Source: Clostridia bacterium
GTDB lineage: Bacteria; Bacillota_A; Clostridia; Oscillospirales; Acutalibacteraceae
Reading direction: 5' to 3'
DNA: 6,130 bases
Assembly: GCA_017529165.1 (NCBI GenBank)
Contig: JAFXNY010000004.1
Coordinates: forward strand, 1 to 6,130
Under the pieces are notes generated by a model. The model did no database searches. It was not told the DNA's origin and worked only from the letters and a program-made list of their open reading frames with translations. Each line of letters begins with the position of its first letter. Position 1 is the stretch's first letter. A program made the position numbers and the translations under genes. This document shows, in pieces, positions 1-6,130 of the stretch.

Positions 1-1079
<1,079 letters not shown>

Positions 1080-1082
1080 TTT

Positions 1083-1091
1083 ATCACCCCC
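1083..1091 (-). promoter_or_regulatory. Ribosome binding site deciding the GTG start of atpB
   Basis: On the minus strand the sequence reads GGGGGTGAT, then AAA, then GTG. This matches the anti-Shine-Dalgarno complement GGAGGTGAT at all but one base, and the G-run is 7 bases from the GTG at 1079. It is the reason to prefer this start over the upstream in-frame position at 1190, which lies inside atpI. Confidence 0.75.
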
Positions 1092-1111
1092 AAAATAAAG
1101 ATTTAGTTTAA

Positions 1112-1489
1112 TTATTTCTTGAAGCTTTTTGCGGCTATCGCAATTCTCGGAAAGAAAATAGGCACTATAACCGCAATATAATTGAAGCAATCTAAAAGAG
1201 CACCGATAGCCGCTATCGCAAAAATAGCAAAAAATCTTATTGTTTGCGAAAACCGCAAAACGCCTTTAGCGCCCTTTTCGTCTTTTTCTACCGCCTTTTG
1301 TACACCAAGCCCCATAAAAAAGAAGTTGCCTACCGCTATTAACAACCCTAACATATTTCCAAGTACTACTGTGTAATCAAACCGCCGTAGTACAATTAAA
1401 AATATTGCCTGCATTAGCAAACTCAGAATTATGGAAAAAACTGCAATGTATCTCGTTTCTTTCATAACGGTAGCATTAACCTTGAGCAT
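1112..1489 (-). CDS. atpI: ATP synthase subunit I (AtpI/UncI) membrane protein
   Basis: A 125-residue, very hydrophobic protein with four likely membrane helices: about residues 14-34, 41-63, 83-102 and 104-120. A charged cytoplasmic segment (KAVEKDEKGAKG, 65-76) separates helices 2 and 3. The end contains FFPRIAIA (112-119), typical of ATP synthase I-chain proteins. In other bacteria AtpI is a non-stoichiometric protein encoded first in the atp operon; it has been implicated in assembly of the c ring and in cation handling. Position supports the call: it is immediately upstream of atpB and atpE in the same direction. The ATG at 1489 has AAGGAG upstream with an 11-base spacing, slightly long; a second ATG at codon 9 has no good ribosome binding site. 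The sequence is poorly conserved across the family, so identification rests on topology plus context. Confidence 0.85.
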   Translation of the reverse strand: MLKVNATVMKETRYIAVFSIILSLLMQAIFLIVLRRFDYTVVLGNMLGLLIAVGNFFFMGLGVQKAVEKDEKGAKGVLRFSQTIRFFAIFAIAAIGALLDCFNYIAVIVPIFFPRIAIAAKSFKK

Positions 1490-1529
1490 ACTAAATCAGG
1501 CTCCTTTCAAAACATCATTAACCTGCTGT

Positions 1530-1558
1530 ATTTTAACATAACTATAATAGATAGTCAA
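1530..1558 (-). promoter_or_regulatory. Sigma-A promoter of the atp operon (before atpI)
   Basis: On the minus strand there is a -35 box TTGACT (1558-1553), a 17-base spacer, and a -10 box TAAAAT (1535-1530). TG at the extended -10 position reads TGT-TAAAAT. Both boxes match consensus at 5 of 6 positions. Transcription should start near 1523, giving a leader of about 35 bases before the atpI ATG. The promoter lies between the end of tmcAL and atpI. Confidence 0.75.
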
Positions 1559-1560
1559 CA

Positions 1561-1582
1561 ATTATGGTAATATTATCACAAT
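1561..1582 (-). promoter_or_regulatory. 22-bp near-palindrome next to the atpI -35 box, possible operator
   Basis: On the minus strand the left half ATTGTGATAAT is followed directly by ATTACCATAAT. Nine of the eleven base pairs are symmetric about the centre. The element ends 2 bp upstream of the -35 box and overlaps the last codons and stop of tmcAL. The left half contains TTGTGA, which resembles a half-site of the NADH-responsive repressor Rex, but the right half does not match that consensus well. AT-rich near-palindromes can arise by chance, so a regulatory role is only a suggestion. Confidence 0.3.
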
Positions 1583-2748
1583 AGAAACTCTGATTTCAAA
1601 AACTTTCTTTTATATTCAAGTCCGGCTTCGATAGGCGTTTTAAGCGCTAATGTAAACATATCGGTTGCTCTGCATTCCGCAGAGAATACCTTTTGAGCAT
1701 CACAGCCCAGGTCTTTTATTTGTGCCGGCTTTGTAACTATATTAAACAGCGAGCCTTTTTGCAGTGCTTCTACACCTTTACTGCTTGCTCCGAGCAGTCT
1801 CACATAAGGCGGAGTCTTCATAAAAAACTCATTATCGAGGCCTAAAAAAGCCGAAAGTATGAGCCGCCGCACACGGGCGAGTGTATAGCGCTTACTTTTT
1901 ATCTGTGCCTCAAGCTCCGCTATACTTGTTGCCGCACGAACGCCGAACTCGATGCGATTTTCAATACCTTCGCTTATATCGGGCAATATTTCGAAATCTT
2001 TTGCACTTTTTGTTCGTAAAACGGACAATATAGCCGTTTCCAGTCTTTTTGTATCTGCAATATCCCTTTCGTTTATAACACCGCGCAAAACACCCGGCAT
2101 AAATCTTTCTGCAAAGGCAAGATTGCCGCTTTTAAGCTCATCTCTTATGTATGAAGAAGATACGAAATCTCCCGAAACACTTTTACTGTCGTGCATAGTG
2201 CCTATCCGCTTTATGCACCGGAAGTTTATCGGCAAATTAAGCTTCCTTGCGGCTATTATATATTCAATTCCTAAATTATCGTTAGGACTTCTAAGTACAG
2301 AAATATCGGCTCCCATTTGCCTTGCCGCATCCTCTCGGGCGGTTGCAAATGTAAGCGCACCGTTTGTATTTTTTGAGAGCAGAGAAAAAAACTCATCTGA
2401 GCAGAGTATATCGGCAGTTGATAGTAGCCGGCTTATATCCCCACATTCACTGCCGAATATTATTTCACTGCAGCCGAGTGCATACAACTGCCAAACGCCG
2501 CCAAGTGCAAAGTTCTGTGCGGTTGACATACTCCAAAGAACAGGCAGTTCGGCTACAATATCCACGCCGCACAAAAGTGCACATTTAGACCTGATACTTT
2601 TTTCAAATGCGGCGCATTCGCCACGCTGAACAAAGTTGCCCGATATTACGGCTACGGCAGTATTACCGCCTGATTTTGCCTCATCTATAAGTCTTTTATG
2701 ACCATTATGCAGGGGGTTAAACTCGGCAATTATGCCAACTGACGCCAA
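1576..2748 (-). CDS. tmcAL: tRNA(Met) cytidine acetate ligase (TmcAL, YlbM family)
   Basis: TmcAL activates acetate with ATP to acetyl-adenylate and transfers the acetyl group to the wobble cytidine of elongator tRNA-Met, making N4-acetylcytidine in the cytoplasm. With the chosen TTG start the protein has 390 residues, close to the roughly 400 of the family. The nucleotidyltransferase-type ATP-binding motif is at the N terminus: GIIAEFNPLHNGH (5-17), with the HNGH box at 14-17. Further family blocks are AVISGNFVQRGE (33-44), PVLWSMSTAQNFALGG (69-84), RSPNDNLGIEYI (153-164), VSSSYIRDEL (196-205) and RYTLARVRRLILSAFLG (287-303). No ATG start exists. TTG at 2748 is preceded by CAGGTG at 6-base spacing and places the motif where the family has it; GTG at 2757 or 2775 are alternatives. 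It points away from ackA and toward atpI. Confidence 0.9.
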   Translation of the reverse strand: MASVGIIAEFNPLHNGHKRLIDEAKSGGNTAVAVISGNFVQRGECAAFEKSIRSKCALLCGVDIVAELPVLWSMSTAQNFALGGVWQLYALGCSEIIFGSECGDISRLLSTADILCSDEFFSLLSKNTNGALTFATAREDAARQMGADISVLRSPNDNLGIEYIIAARKLNLPINFRCIKRIGTMHDSKSVSGDFVSSSYIRDELKSGNLAFAERFMPGVLRGVINERDIADTKRLETAILSVLRTKSAKDFEILPDISEGIENRIEFGVRAATSIAELEAQIKSKRYTLARVRRLILSAFLGLDNEFFMKTPPYVRLLGASSKGVEALQKGSLFNIVTKPAQIKDLGCDAQKVFSAECRATDMFTLALKTPIEAGLEYKRKFLKSEFLL

Positions 2749-2754
2749 AATACA

Positions 2755-2760
2755 CACCTG
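2755..2760 (-). promoter_or_regulatory. Likely ribosome binding site supporting a TTG start for tmcAL
   Basis: The minus strand reads CAGGTG, then TGTATT, then TTG (2748-2746). AGGTG pairs with the 16S 3' end at a normal 6-base spacing. The GTG at 2757 lies inside this element and has AAAGG only 3 bases before it; the GTG at 2775 has no purine-rich site upstream. TTG is therefore preferred, with moderate confidence. Confidence 0.5.
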
Positions 2761-2809
2761 CCTTTCAAAAACCACTTGAAAAATTATGTAAAATAAAGTA
2801 TTATTGTCA

Positions 2810-2838
2810 TTGGTATAATTTTAACATAATATTACCAA
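2810..2838. repeat. Inverted repeat TTGGTA / TACCAA across the tmcAL-ackA promoters
   Basis: TTGGTA at 2810-2815 and TACCAA at 2833-2838 form 6-bp inverted arms around a 17-base AT-rich centre. One arm covers the extended -10 of the ackA promoter; the other lies in the spacer of the tmcAL promoter. The geometry would allow one regulator to act on both directions, but 6-bp arms in AT-rich DNA may be chance. Confidence 0.25.
2811..2819 (+). promoter_or_regulatory. Extended -10 promoter of ackA
   Basis: The plus strand reads TGG-TATAAT: a perfect -10 hexamer at 2814-2819 with the extended -10 TG at 2811-2812. No -35 box is seen at 17 or 18 bases, as is usual for extended -10 promoters. The start would be near 2826, leaving a leader of about 45 bases. 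An alternative is -35 TTGTCA (2804-2809) with a weaker -10 TAATAT (2827-2832), spacing 17. Either one overlaps the oppositely directed tmcAL promoter. Confidence 0.55.
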
Positions 2839-2846
2839 ATCTGCAA
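2818..2846 (-). promoter_or_regulatory. Promoter of tmcAL
   Basis: On the minus strand: -35 TTGCAG (2846-2841), a 17-base spacer, and -10 TAAAAT (2823-2818) with the extended -10 TGT. The 12 bases TTATGTTAAAAT that make up this -10 region are identical to those of the atpI promoter. The leader to the TTG start would be about 60 bases. A second possible pair, ATGACA (2810-2805) and CATAAT (2788-2783) with 16-base spacing, lies closer to the gene. Confidence 0.55.
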
Positions 2847-2869
2847 TAACAATGTTGGGAGATAAGGAT

Positions 2870-4066
2870 ATGAAGATTTTTGTTGTAAACGCAGGAAGTT
2901 CATCGCTTAAGTATCAGCTTATTGATATGGATAACGAGAGCGTTCTTGCCAAGGGCCTTTGCGAGCGCATAGGCGTTACCGGCTGTATTTCGCATAAGTC
3001 GGCAGACGGCAGAGAGTATAAGGCAGAAACCCCGATGCCCACTCACAGTGAGGCGTTTGAGGCCGTTGTGTACGCTATGACGAAAAGCAAAGCCAAGGTT
3101 ATCGATTCCTTTGATGAGATATCGGCAATAGGCCACCGCATAGTACAGGGCGGTGCAATTTTCAAAGGTTCCTGCCTTGTAAATGATAAAGTAATAGAAC
3201 AGATATCCGAGCTCGGAGCTATGGCGCCGCTTCATAACCCCGCTCATGTTATAGCAATTAAGGCTTGCATAAAAACATTCGGTGAAAAGATTCCGCAGGT
3301 TGTAGTGTTTGATACTTCATTCCACCAGACTATGCCGCCTAAAGCGTATATGTATGCTTTGCCTTATGAGTATTACGAGCGCCTTGCTGTTCGTAAATAC
3401 GGTGCACACGGCACATCACATCACTTTGTAAGCGACCGTGTTGCAGTGCTTGAAAACAAGGATAAGAAAGACCTTAAGATTATTACTTGCCATCTTGGCA
3501 ACGGTTGTTCAATCACCGCTATTAAGGACGGTATATGTATAGATACATCAATGGGCTTTACTCCGCTTGACGGTTTTATGATGGGTACCCGCTCGGGTTC
3601 GCTTGACCCGTCAGCTTTAACCTATATAGCCGAAAAGGATAATTTAAGTGCGGCGGATATAAACACAATTTGCAATAAAAAATCGGGTATACTGGGAGTT
3701 TCTGGTGTTTCTAATGATAACCGTGATGTTGCGGCCGCTGCAGCGTCGGGCAACGAGCGTGCAGCACTTGCAATCGCAATGCAGAGGTATCAGATACTTA
3801 AGTTTATAGGCTCGTATATTGCCGCTATGAACGGTGTTGACGCTATAGCCTTCACCGGCGGTATAGGAGAGAACGACCCTGAGCTTCGTGAATATATCTG
3901 TGAAAATCTTAAGTATATGGGCGTTAAAATGGATAGTCAGGCAAATAGTTGCCGTGGTAAAGAGGTTAAAATCTCTACTGATGAGAGCGGCGTTGATGTC
4001 TTTGTAATTCCCACAAACGAAGAGCTTGCTATTGCCCGTGATACACTTCGTATTATTTCAGAATAA
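2870..4066 (+). CDS. ackA: Acetate kinase
   Basis: AckA interconverts acetyl phosphate + ADP and acetate + ATP in the cytoplasm, the ATP-yielding last step of acetate fermentation. The 398-residue length is standard. Family blocks run throughout: VNAGSSSLKYQL (6-17), GHRIVQGG (88-95), APLHNP (119-124), VFDTSFHQTMPP (146-157), RKYGAHGTSHH (175-185), HLGNG (208-212), DTSMGFTPLDG (225-235), MGTRSGS (238-244), FTGGIGEN (328-335) and PTNEELAIARD (381-391). By comparison with the Methanosarcina thermophila enzyme, N7, R90, H122, D148, H180, R241 and E384 are the active-site residues and all are present. The ATG at 2870 follows GGGAG by 8 bases; an in-frame ATG at 2852 lacks such a site. No phosphotransacetylase gene is adjacent. 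It is followed after 11 bp by the galactokinase-like gene. Substrate-pocket position 179 is Ala, as in some lactic acid bacterial enzymes. Confidence 0.97.
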   Translation: MKIFVVNAGSSSLKYQLIDMDNESVLAKGLCERIGVTGCISHKSADGREYKAETPMPTHSEAFEAVVYAMTKSKAKVIDSFDEISAIGHRIVQGGAIFKGSCLVNDKVIEQISELGAMAPLHNPAHVIAIKACIKTFGEKIPQVVVFDTSFHQTMPPKAYMYALPYEYYERLAVRKYGAHGTSHHFVSDRVAVLENKDKKDLKIITCHLGNGCSITAIKDGICIDTSMGFTPLDGFMMGTRSGSLDPSALTYIAEKDNLSAADINTICNKKSGILGVSGVSNDNRDVAAAAASGNERAALAIAMQRYQILKFIGSYIAAMNGVDAIAFTGGIGENDPELREYICENLKYMGVKMDSQANSCRGKEVKISTDESGVDVFVIPTNEELAIARDTLRIISE

Positions 4067-4077
4067 GAGGTTTTAAT

Positions 4078-5355
4078 ATGAACTCTACCGAACTTAAAGC
4101 TGCTATATCAAACGGAAAATATGATGAGGAGTTTTTGAATCTTTACGGTGATATAAAGGCACCGAGGGAAAGATATCTGTCGGCTGTTGATGAGTTTTGT
4201 GATCTTTATGGCGATAGCGATGATTTACGCCTTTTTTCTGCTCCGGGCAGAACTGAAATAGGAGGCAATCATACCGACCACCAACACGGCTGTGTACTTG
4301 CGGCGAGCGTTGACCTTGATGTAATAGCAGTAGTGGCAAAAAACAACGAGCATTTAGTGCGTGTTAAATCTGCCGGATATCCGGAAGATATAATAGATAT
4401 AAGCAAATTATCTGCTAATGATAGTGAGCGTGGTCGTGCCGCAGCTCTTATTAGAGGCGTTTTATATGCTTTTAGAAATGACGGTTTTGAAATCGGCGGA
4501 TTTAATGCATATACAACTTCAAATGTATTAAAAGGCTCGGGGCTTTCGTCTTCTGCCGCATTTGAAGTGCTGATATCAAATGTAGTAAACGGTCTTTTTA
4601 ACTCGGGCAAGGCAGGTGCCGTTCATATTGCAAAGTATTCGCAATATGCCGAGCGTGAGTTTTTCGGGAAGCCCTGCGGTCTGCTTGACCAAATGGCAAG
4701 CTCGGTGGGTGGTTTTACTTATGCTGATTTTTCTGACCCTAATAACCCGCAAATTGAGCAGGTGAGCCTTGATATCAGAGATTTTGGCTTGACTCTTTGC
4801 GTTGTTGATACCGGTGGTAATCACGCAAATCTTACCGCAGATTATGCCGCAATTACCGAAGAATGCCGTGCCATAAGCCGGGCGCTGGGGGTAGATTTCC
4901 TCCGAGATGCTGATGAGAATAAGTTTTATGGTGAAATAGGCAAACTTCGCAAAAAATACGGAGATAGGGCAGTACTTCGTGCATTCCATTTCTTCAATGA
5001 AGAAAAAAGAGTAGCGCTCCAGCGCGAAGCTCTTAAAAACCGTGATTTTGAGCAGTTTTTATATTATGTTAATGAGTCGGGCGAATCGTCCTATAAATAC
5101 CTGCAAAATCTGTATTCAACTTCGGCAGTTAACGAACAGGGGTTGAGCCTAGGTATAGCCCTTACAAAACAGTTTTTAGGAAATAAGGGCGCTTGCCGTG
5201 TTCACGGCGGCGGCTTTGCAGGAACTATACAGTGTTACATACCAAACGATATGTTTGCCGAGTATAAGGAAATGATAGAAAATGTATTCGGTAAAGGTGC
5301 TTGCGTACCGCTTCTTATCAGGCCCGTAGGCGGATATGAAATAAGGCTTGACTAA
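4078..5355 (+). CDS. Galactokinase-like GHMP sugar kinase (substrate uncertain)
   Basis: A 425-residue GHMP-superfamily kinase that aligns in order with galactokinase, which phosphorylates galactose at C1 using ATP. Motif 1 is APGRTEIGGNHTDHQHG (55-71), where classical GalK has GRxNLIGEHTDY. R58, H65 and D67 are kept, but the Glu that contacts galactose is N64. Motif 2, the phosphate loop, is KGSGLSSSAAFEV (152-164). The likely catalytic Asp is D204 in CGLLDQMASSVGG (200-212). Y256 in TADYAAITEEC (253-263) fits the sugar-binding Tyr region. Motif 3 is HGGGFAGTI (376-384). There are about 20 extra residues before motif 1 compared with E. coli GalK. The ATG is preceded by AAGAGG, which overlaps the ackA stop, with 7-base spacing; co-transcription with ackA is likely. 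No galT, galE or sugar transporter is in view. I recall similar galactokinase-annotated proteins in Clostridia, but the true sugar is open, so no gene symbol is given. Confidence 0.85.
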   Translation: MNSTELKAAISNGKYDEEFLNLYGDIKAPRERYLSAVDEFCDLYGDSDDLRLFSAPGRTEIGGNHTDHQHGCVLAASVDLDVIAVVAKNNEHLVRVKSAGYPEDIIDISKLSANDSERGRAAALIRGVLYAFRNDGFEIGGFNAYTTSNVLKGSGLSSSAAFEVLISNVVNGLFNSGKAGAVHIAKYSQYAEREFFGKPCGLLDQMASSVGGFTYADFSDPNNPQIEQVSLDIRDFGLTLCVVDTGGNHANLTADYAAITEECRAISRALGVDFLRDADENKFYGEIGKLRKKYGDRAVLRAFHFFNEEKRVALQREALKNRDFEQFLYYVNESGESSYKYLQNLYSTSAVNEQGLSLGIALTKQFLGNKGACRVHGGGFAGTIQCYIPNDMFAEYKEMIENVFGKGACVPLLIRPVGGYEIRLD

Positions 5356-5395
5356 ATAAAAAAGGCAACCACATTTGTGGTTGCCTTTTTTATTT
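5354..5395. terminator. Bidirectional rho-independent terminator between galactokinase-like gene and thrS
   Basis: A perfect inverted repeat: GGCAACCAC (5364-5372), loop ATTT, GTGGTTGCC (5377-5385). It is flanked by six A's on the left and six T's on the right, and the symmetry extends through AAAT / ATTT to 19 bp per arm. Because each strand has a GC stem followed by a T run, it can end both the rightward ackA operon and the leftward thrS transcript. It fills nearly the whole 45-bp gap between the two convergent genes and its left end overlaps the TAA of the kinase gene. Confidence 0.92.
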
Positions 5396-5400
5396 GTTAT

Positions 5401-6130
5401 TTACCTTATTCTTTCTTCTGTTTCACTTTTAATTCTTTTAATAAACTCATCAAGCGTCATATTAACAGTTTCATCCGTGCCTCTGCTTCTGACGGAAATG
5501 GTATTGCTCTCAATTTCTTTTGCACCTAAAATGAGCATATAGGGCACCTTGTCCTCCTGCCTTGCTTCCCTGATTTTATATCCGATTTTCTCGTTGCGGT
5601 CATCAAGCTCAACTCTAATGTTGGCGTCTTTAATAGACTTATATACTTCATTTGAATAATCAAGGCTTTTTTCGGAAACAGGCAATACCTTAACCTGTAC
5701 AGGCGCAAGCCACAGCGGGAAAACACCCTTTGTTTCCTCAATAAGATATGCAATAAATCGGTCAAGACTGCCAAGAATTGCTCTGTGCAAAACAACAGGG
5801 GTTTTGTTGCTTCCGTCTTTATCAACATAAGTAAGATTAAACTTTGCCGGCAGGCAGAAATCAAGCTGGCAGGTAGAAAGCGTGTATTCAGCACCAACAG
5901 CAGGATGTACATTAACATCAAGCTTCGGTCCGTAAAACGCTGCTTCGCCTATTTCTTCAGTGAAATTAATACCGAGTTCCGTAAGCACTTCACGAAGAGC
6001 ATTTTCTGCATGGTTCCACATTGCGTCATCCTGGTGGTATTTAACTTTGTCTTCGGGGTCACGAAGAGACAGCACACAACGATAATCTGTTATGCCGAAA
6101 TCTTTATATACATCAAAGATTAAATCTACA
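5401..6130 (-). CDS. thrS: Threonyl-tRNA synthetase, C-terminal part (cut by right window edge)
   Basis: ThrRS charges tRNA-Thr with threonine using ATP in the cytoplasm. The frame is open to the right edge, so 242 C-terminal residues are visible, about 40% of the usual 580-640. They begin VDLIFDVYKDFGITDYRCVLSLRDPEDK, part of the class II catalytic core. Then come GEAAFYGPKLDV (visible residues 61-72), LSTCQLDFCLP and motif 3 VLHRAILGSLDRF (113-125). H115 corresponds to the third zinc-binding His of E. coli ThrRS. From FPLWLAPVQVKVLPVSE (137-153) onward is the C-terminal anticodon-binding domain, ending KSETEERIR. The stop lies just beyond the shared terminator. The start, N-terminal domains and any T-box leader are outside the window. 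Nothing looks broken. An internal GTG at 6075 should not be taken as a start. Confidence 0.97.
   Translation of the reverse strand, partial: VDLIFDVYKDFGITDYRCVLSLRDPEDKVKYHQDDAMWNHAENALREVLTELGINFTEEIGEAAFYGPKLDVNVHPAVGAEYTLSTCQLDFCLPAKFNLTYVDKDGSNKTPVVLHRAILGSLDRFIAYLIEETKGVFPLWLAPVQVKVLPVSEKSLDYSNEVYKSIKDANIRVELDDRNEKIGYKIREARQEDKVPYMLILGAKEIESNTISVRSRGTDETVNMTLDEFIKRIKSETEERIR

Noticed and set aside
1080..1190. N-terminal extension of atpB to a start at 1190
   Set aside because: It would overlap atpI by about 80 bp, the added residues are not family-like, and a strong ribosome binding site sits just before the GTG at 1079.
1952..2629. Long plus-strand open frame (225 codons) antisense to tmcAL
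   Set aside because: It lies wholly within the clearly conserved tmcAL gene, its translation resembles no family I know, and no convincing ribosome binding site leads it. It is a codon-bias shadow.
2852..2869. Upstream in-frame ATG for ackA, adding MLGDKD
   Set aside because: Acetate kinases begin directly at MK-x-(hydrophobic)-NAGSSS, and the GGGAG site is placed for the ATG at 2870, within the would-be extension.
2776..2869. Riboswitch, T-box or small RNA in the tmcAL-ackA intergenic region
   Set aside because: The region is short and AT-rich, with no GC-paired stems and no T-box or riboswitch core sequence; promoter elements explain it.
4103..4989. Several minus-strand open frames inside the galactokinase-like gene
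   Set aside because: They lie fully within a conserved coding region and their products lack recognisable domains; they reflect the codon pattern of the real gene.
5785..6123. Plus-strand open frame of 112 codons at the right end
   Set aside because: It is antisense to the well-conserved thrS catalytic core and has no family resemblance.

Overview
This is a compact, gene-dense stretch of bacterial chromosome made mostly of core metabolic genes. Moderate-to-low GC, strong AGGAGG-type ribosome binding sites, GTG and TTG starts, a TmcAL (YlbM-type) tRNA-modifying enzyme, acetate kinase and a low-GC-type F1Fo operon all point to an anaerobic member of the Bacillota, probably class Clostridia. 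That assignment is inference; there is no rRNA or other taxonomic marker in the window.

Layout from left to right: (a) the 5' end of an F-type ATP synthase operon on the minus strand, in the order atpI, atpB, atpE, with atpE running off the left edge and a good sigma-A promoter in front of atpI; (b) tmcAL, also minus strand, upstream of atpI with no visible terminator between them; (c) a divergent promoter region of about 120 bp; (d) acetate kinase (ackA) and a galactokinase-like GHMP kinase, plus strand, 11 bp apart and probably one transcript; (e) a perfect stem-loop with A and T tracts on both sides, serving as a bidirectional terminator; (f) the 3' 40% or so of threonyl-tRNA synthetase (thrS) on the minus strand, running off the right edge.

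How the genes fit together: AckA makes ATP and acetate from acetyl phosphate, the Fo genes are for ion-coupled ATP synthesis or hydrolysis, and TmcAL uses acetate plus ATP directly to acetylate the wobble cytidine of elongator tRNA-Met. The divergent tmcAL and ackA promoters appear to share -10 bases, so an acetate-consuming tRNA modifier and the acetate/ATP-producing kinase may be expressed in competition.

I see no mobile element, CRISPR array, RNA gene or clearly new multi-gene system. The points most worth a second look are: a Glu in the first helix of the ATP synthase c subunit at the position of the 'two-carboxylate' sodium-binding rotor; a galactokinase homologue whose sugar-binding signature departs from consensus at four positions, including the Glu that normally contacts galactose; the overlapping divergent promoters; and a 22-bp near-palindrome abutting the atpI -35 box. 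There is no gene-free stretch above 300 bases; the longest gap is the roughly 120-bp promoter region between tmcAL and ackA.
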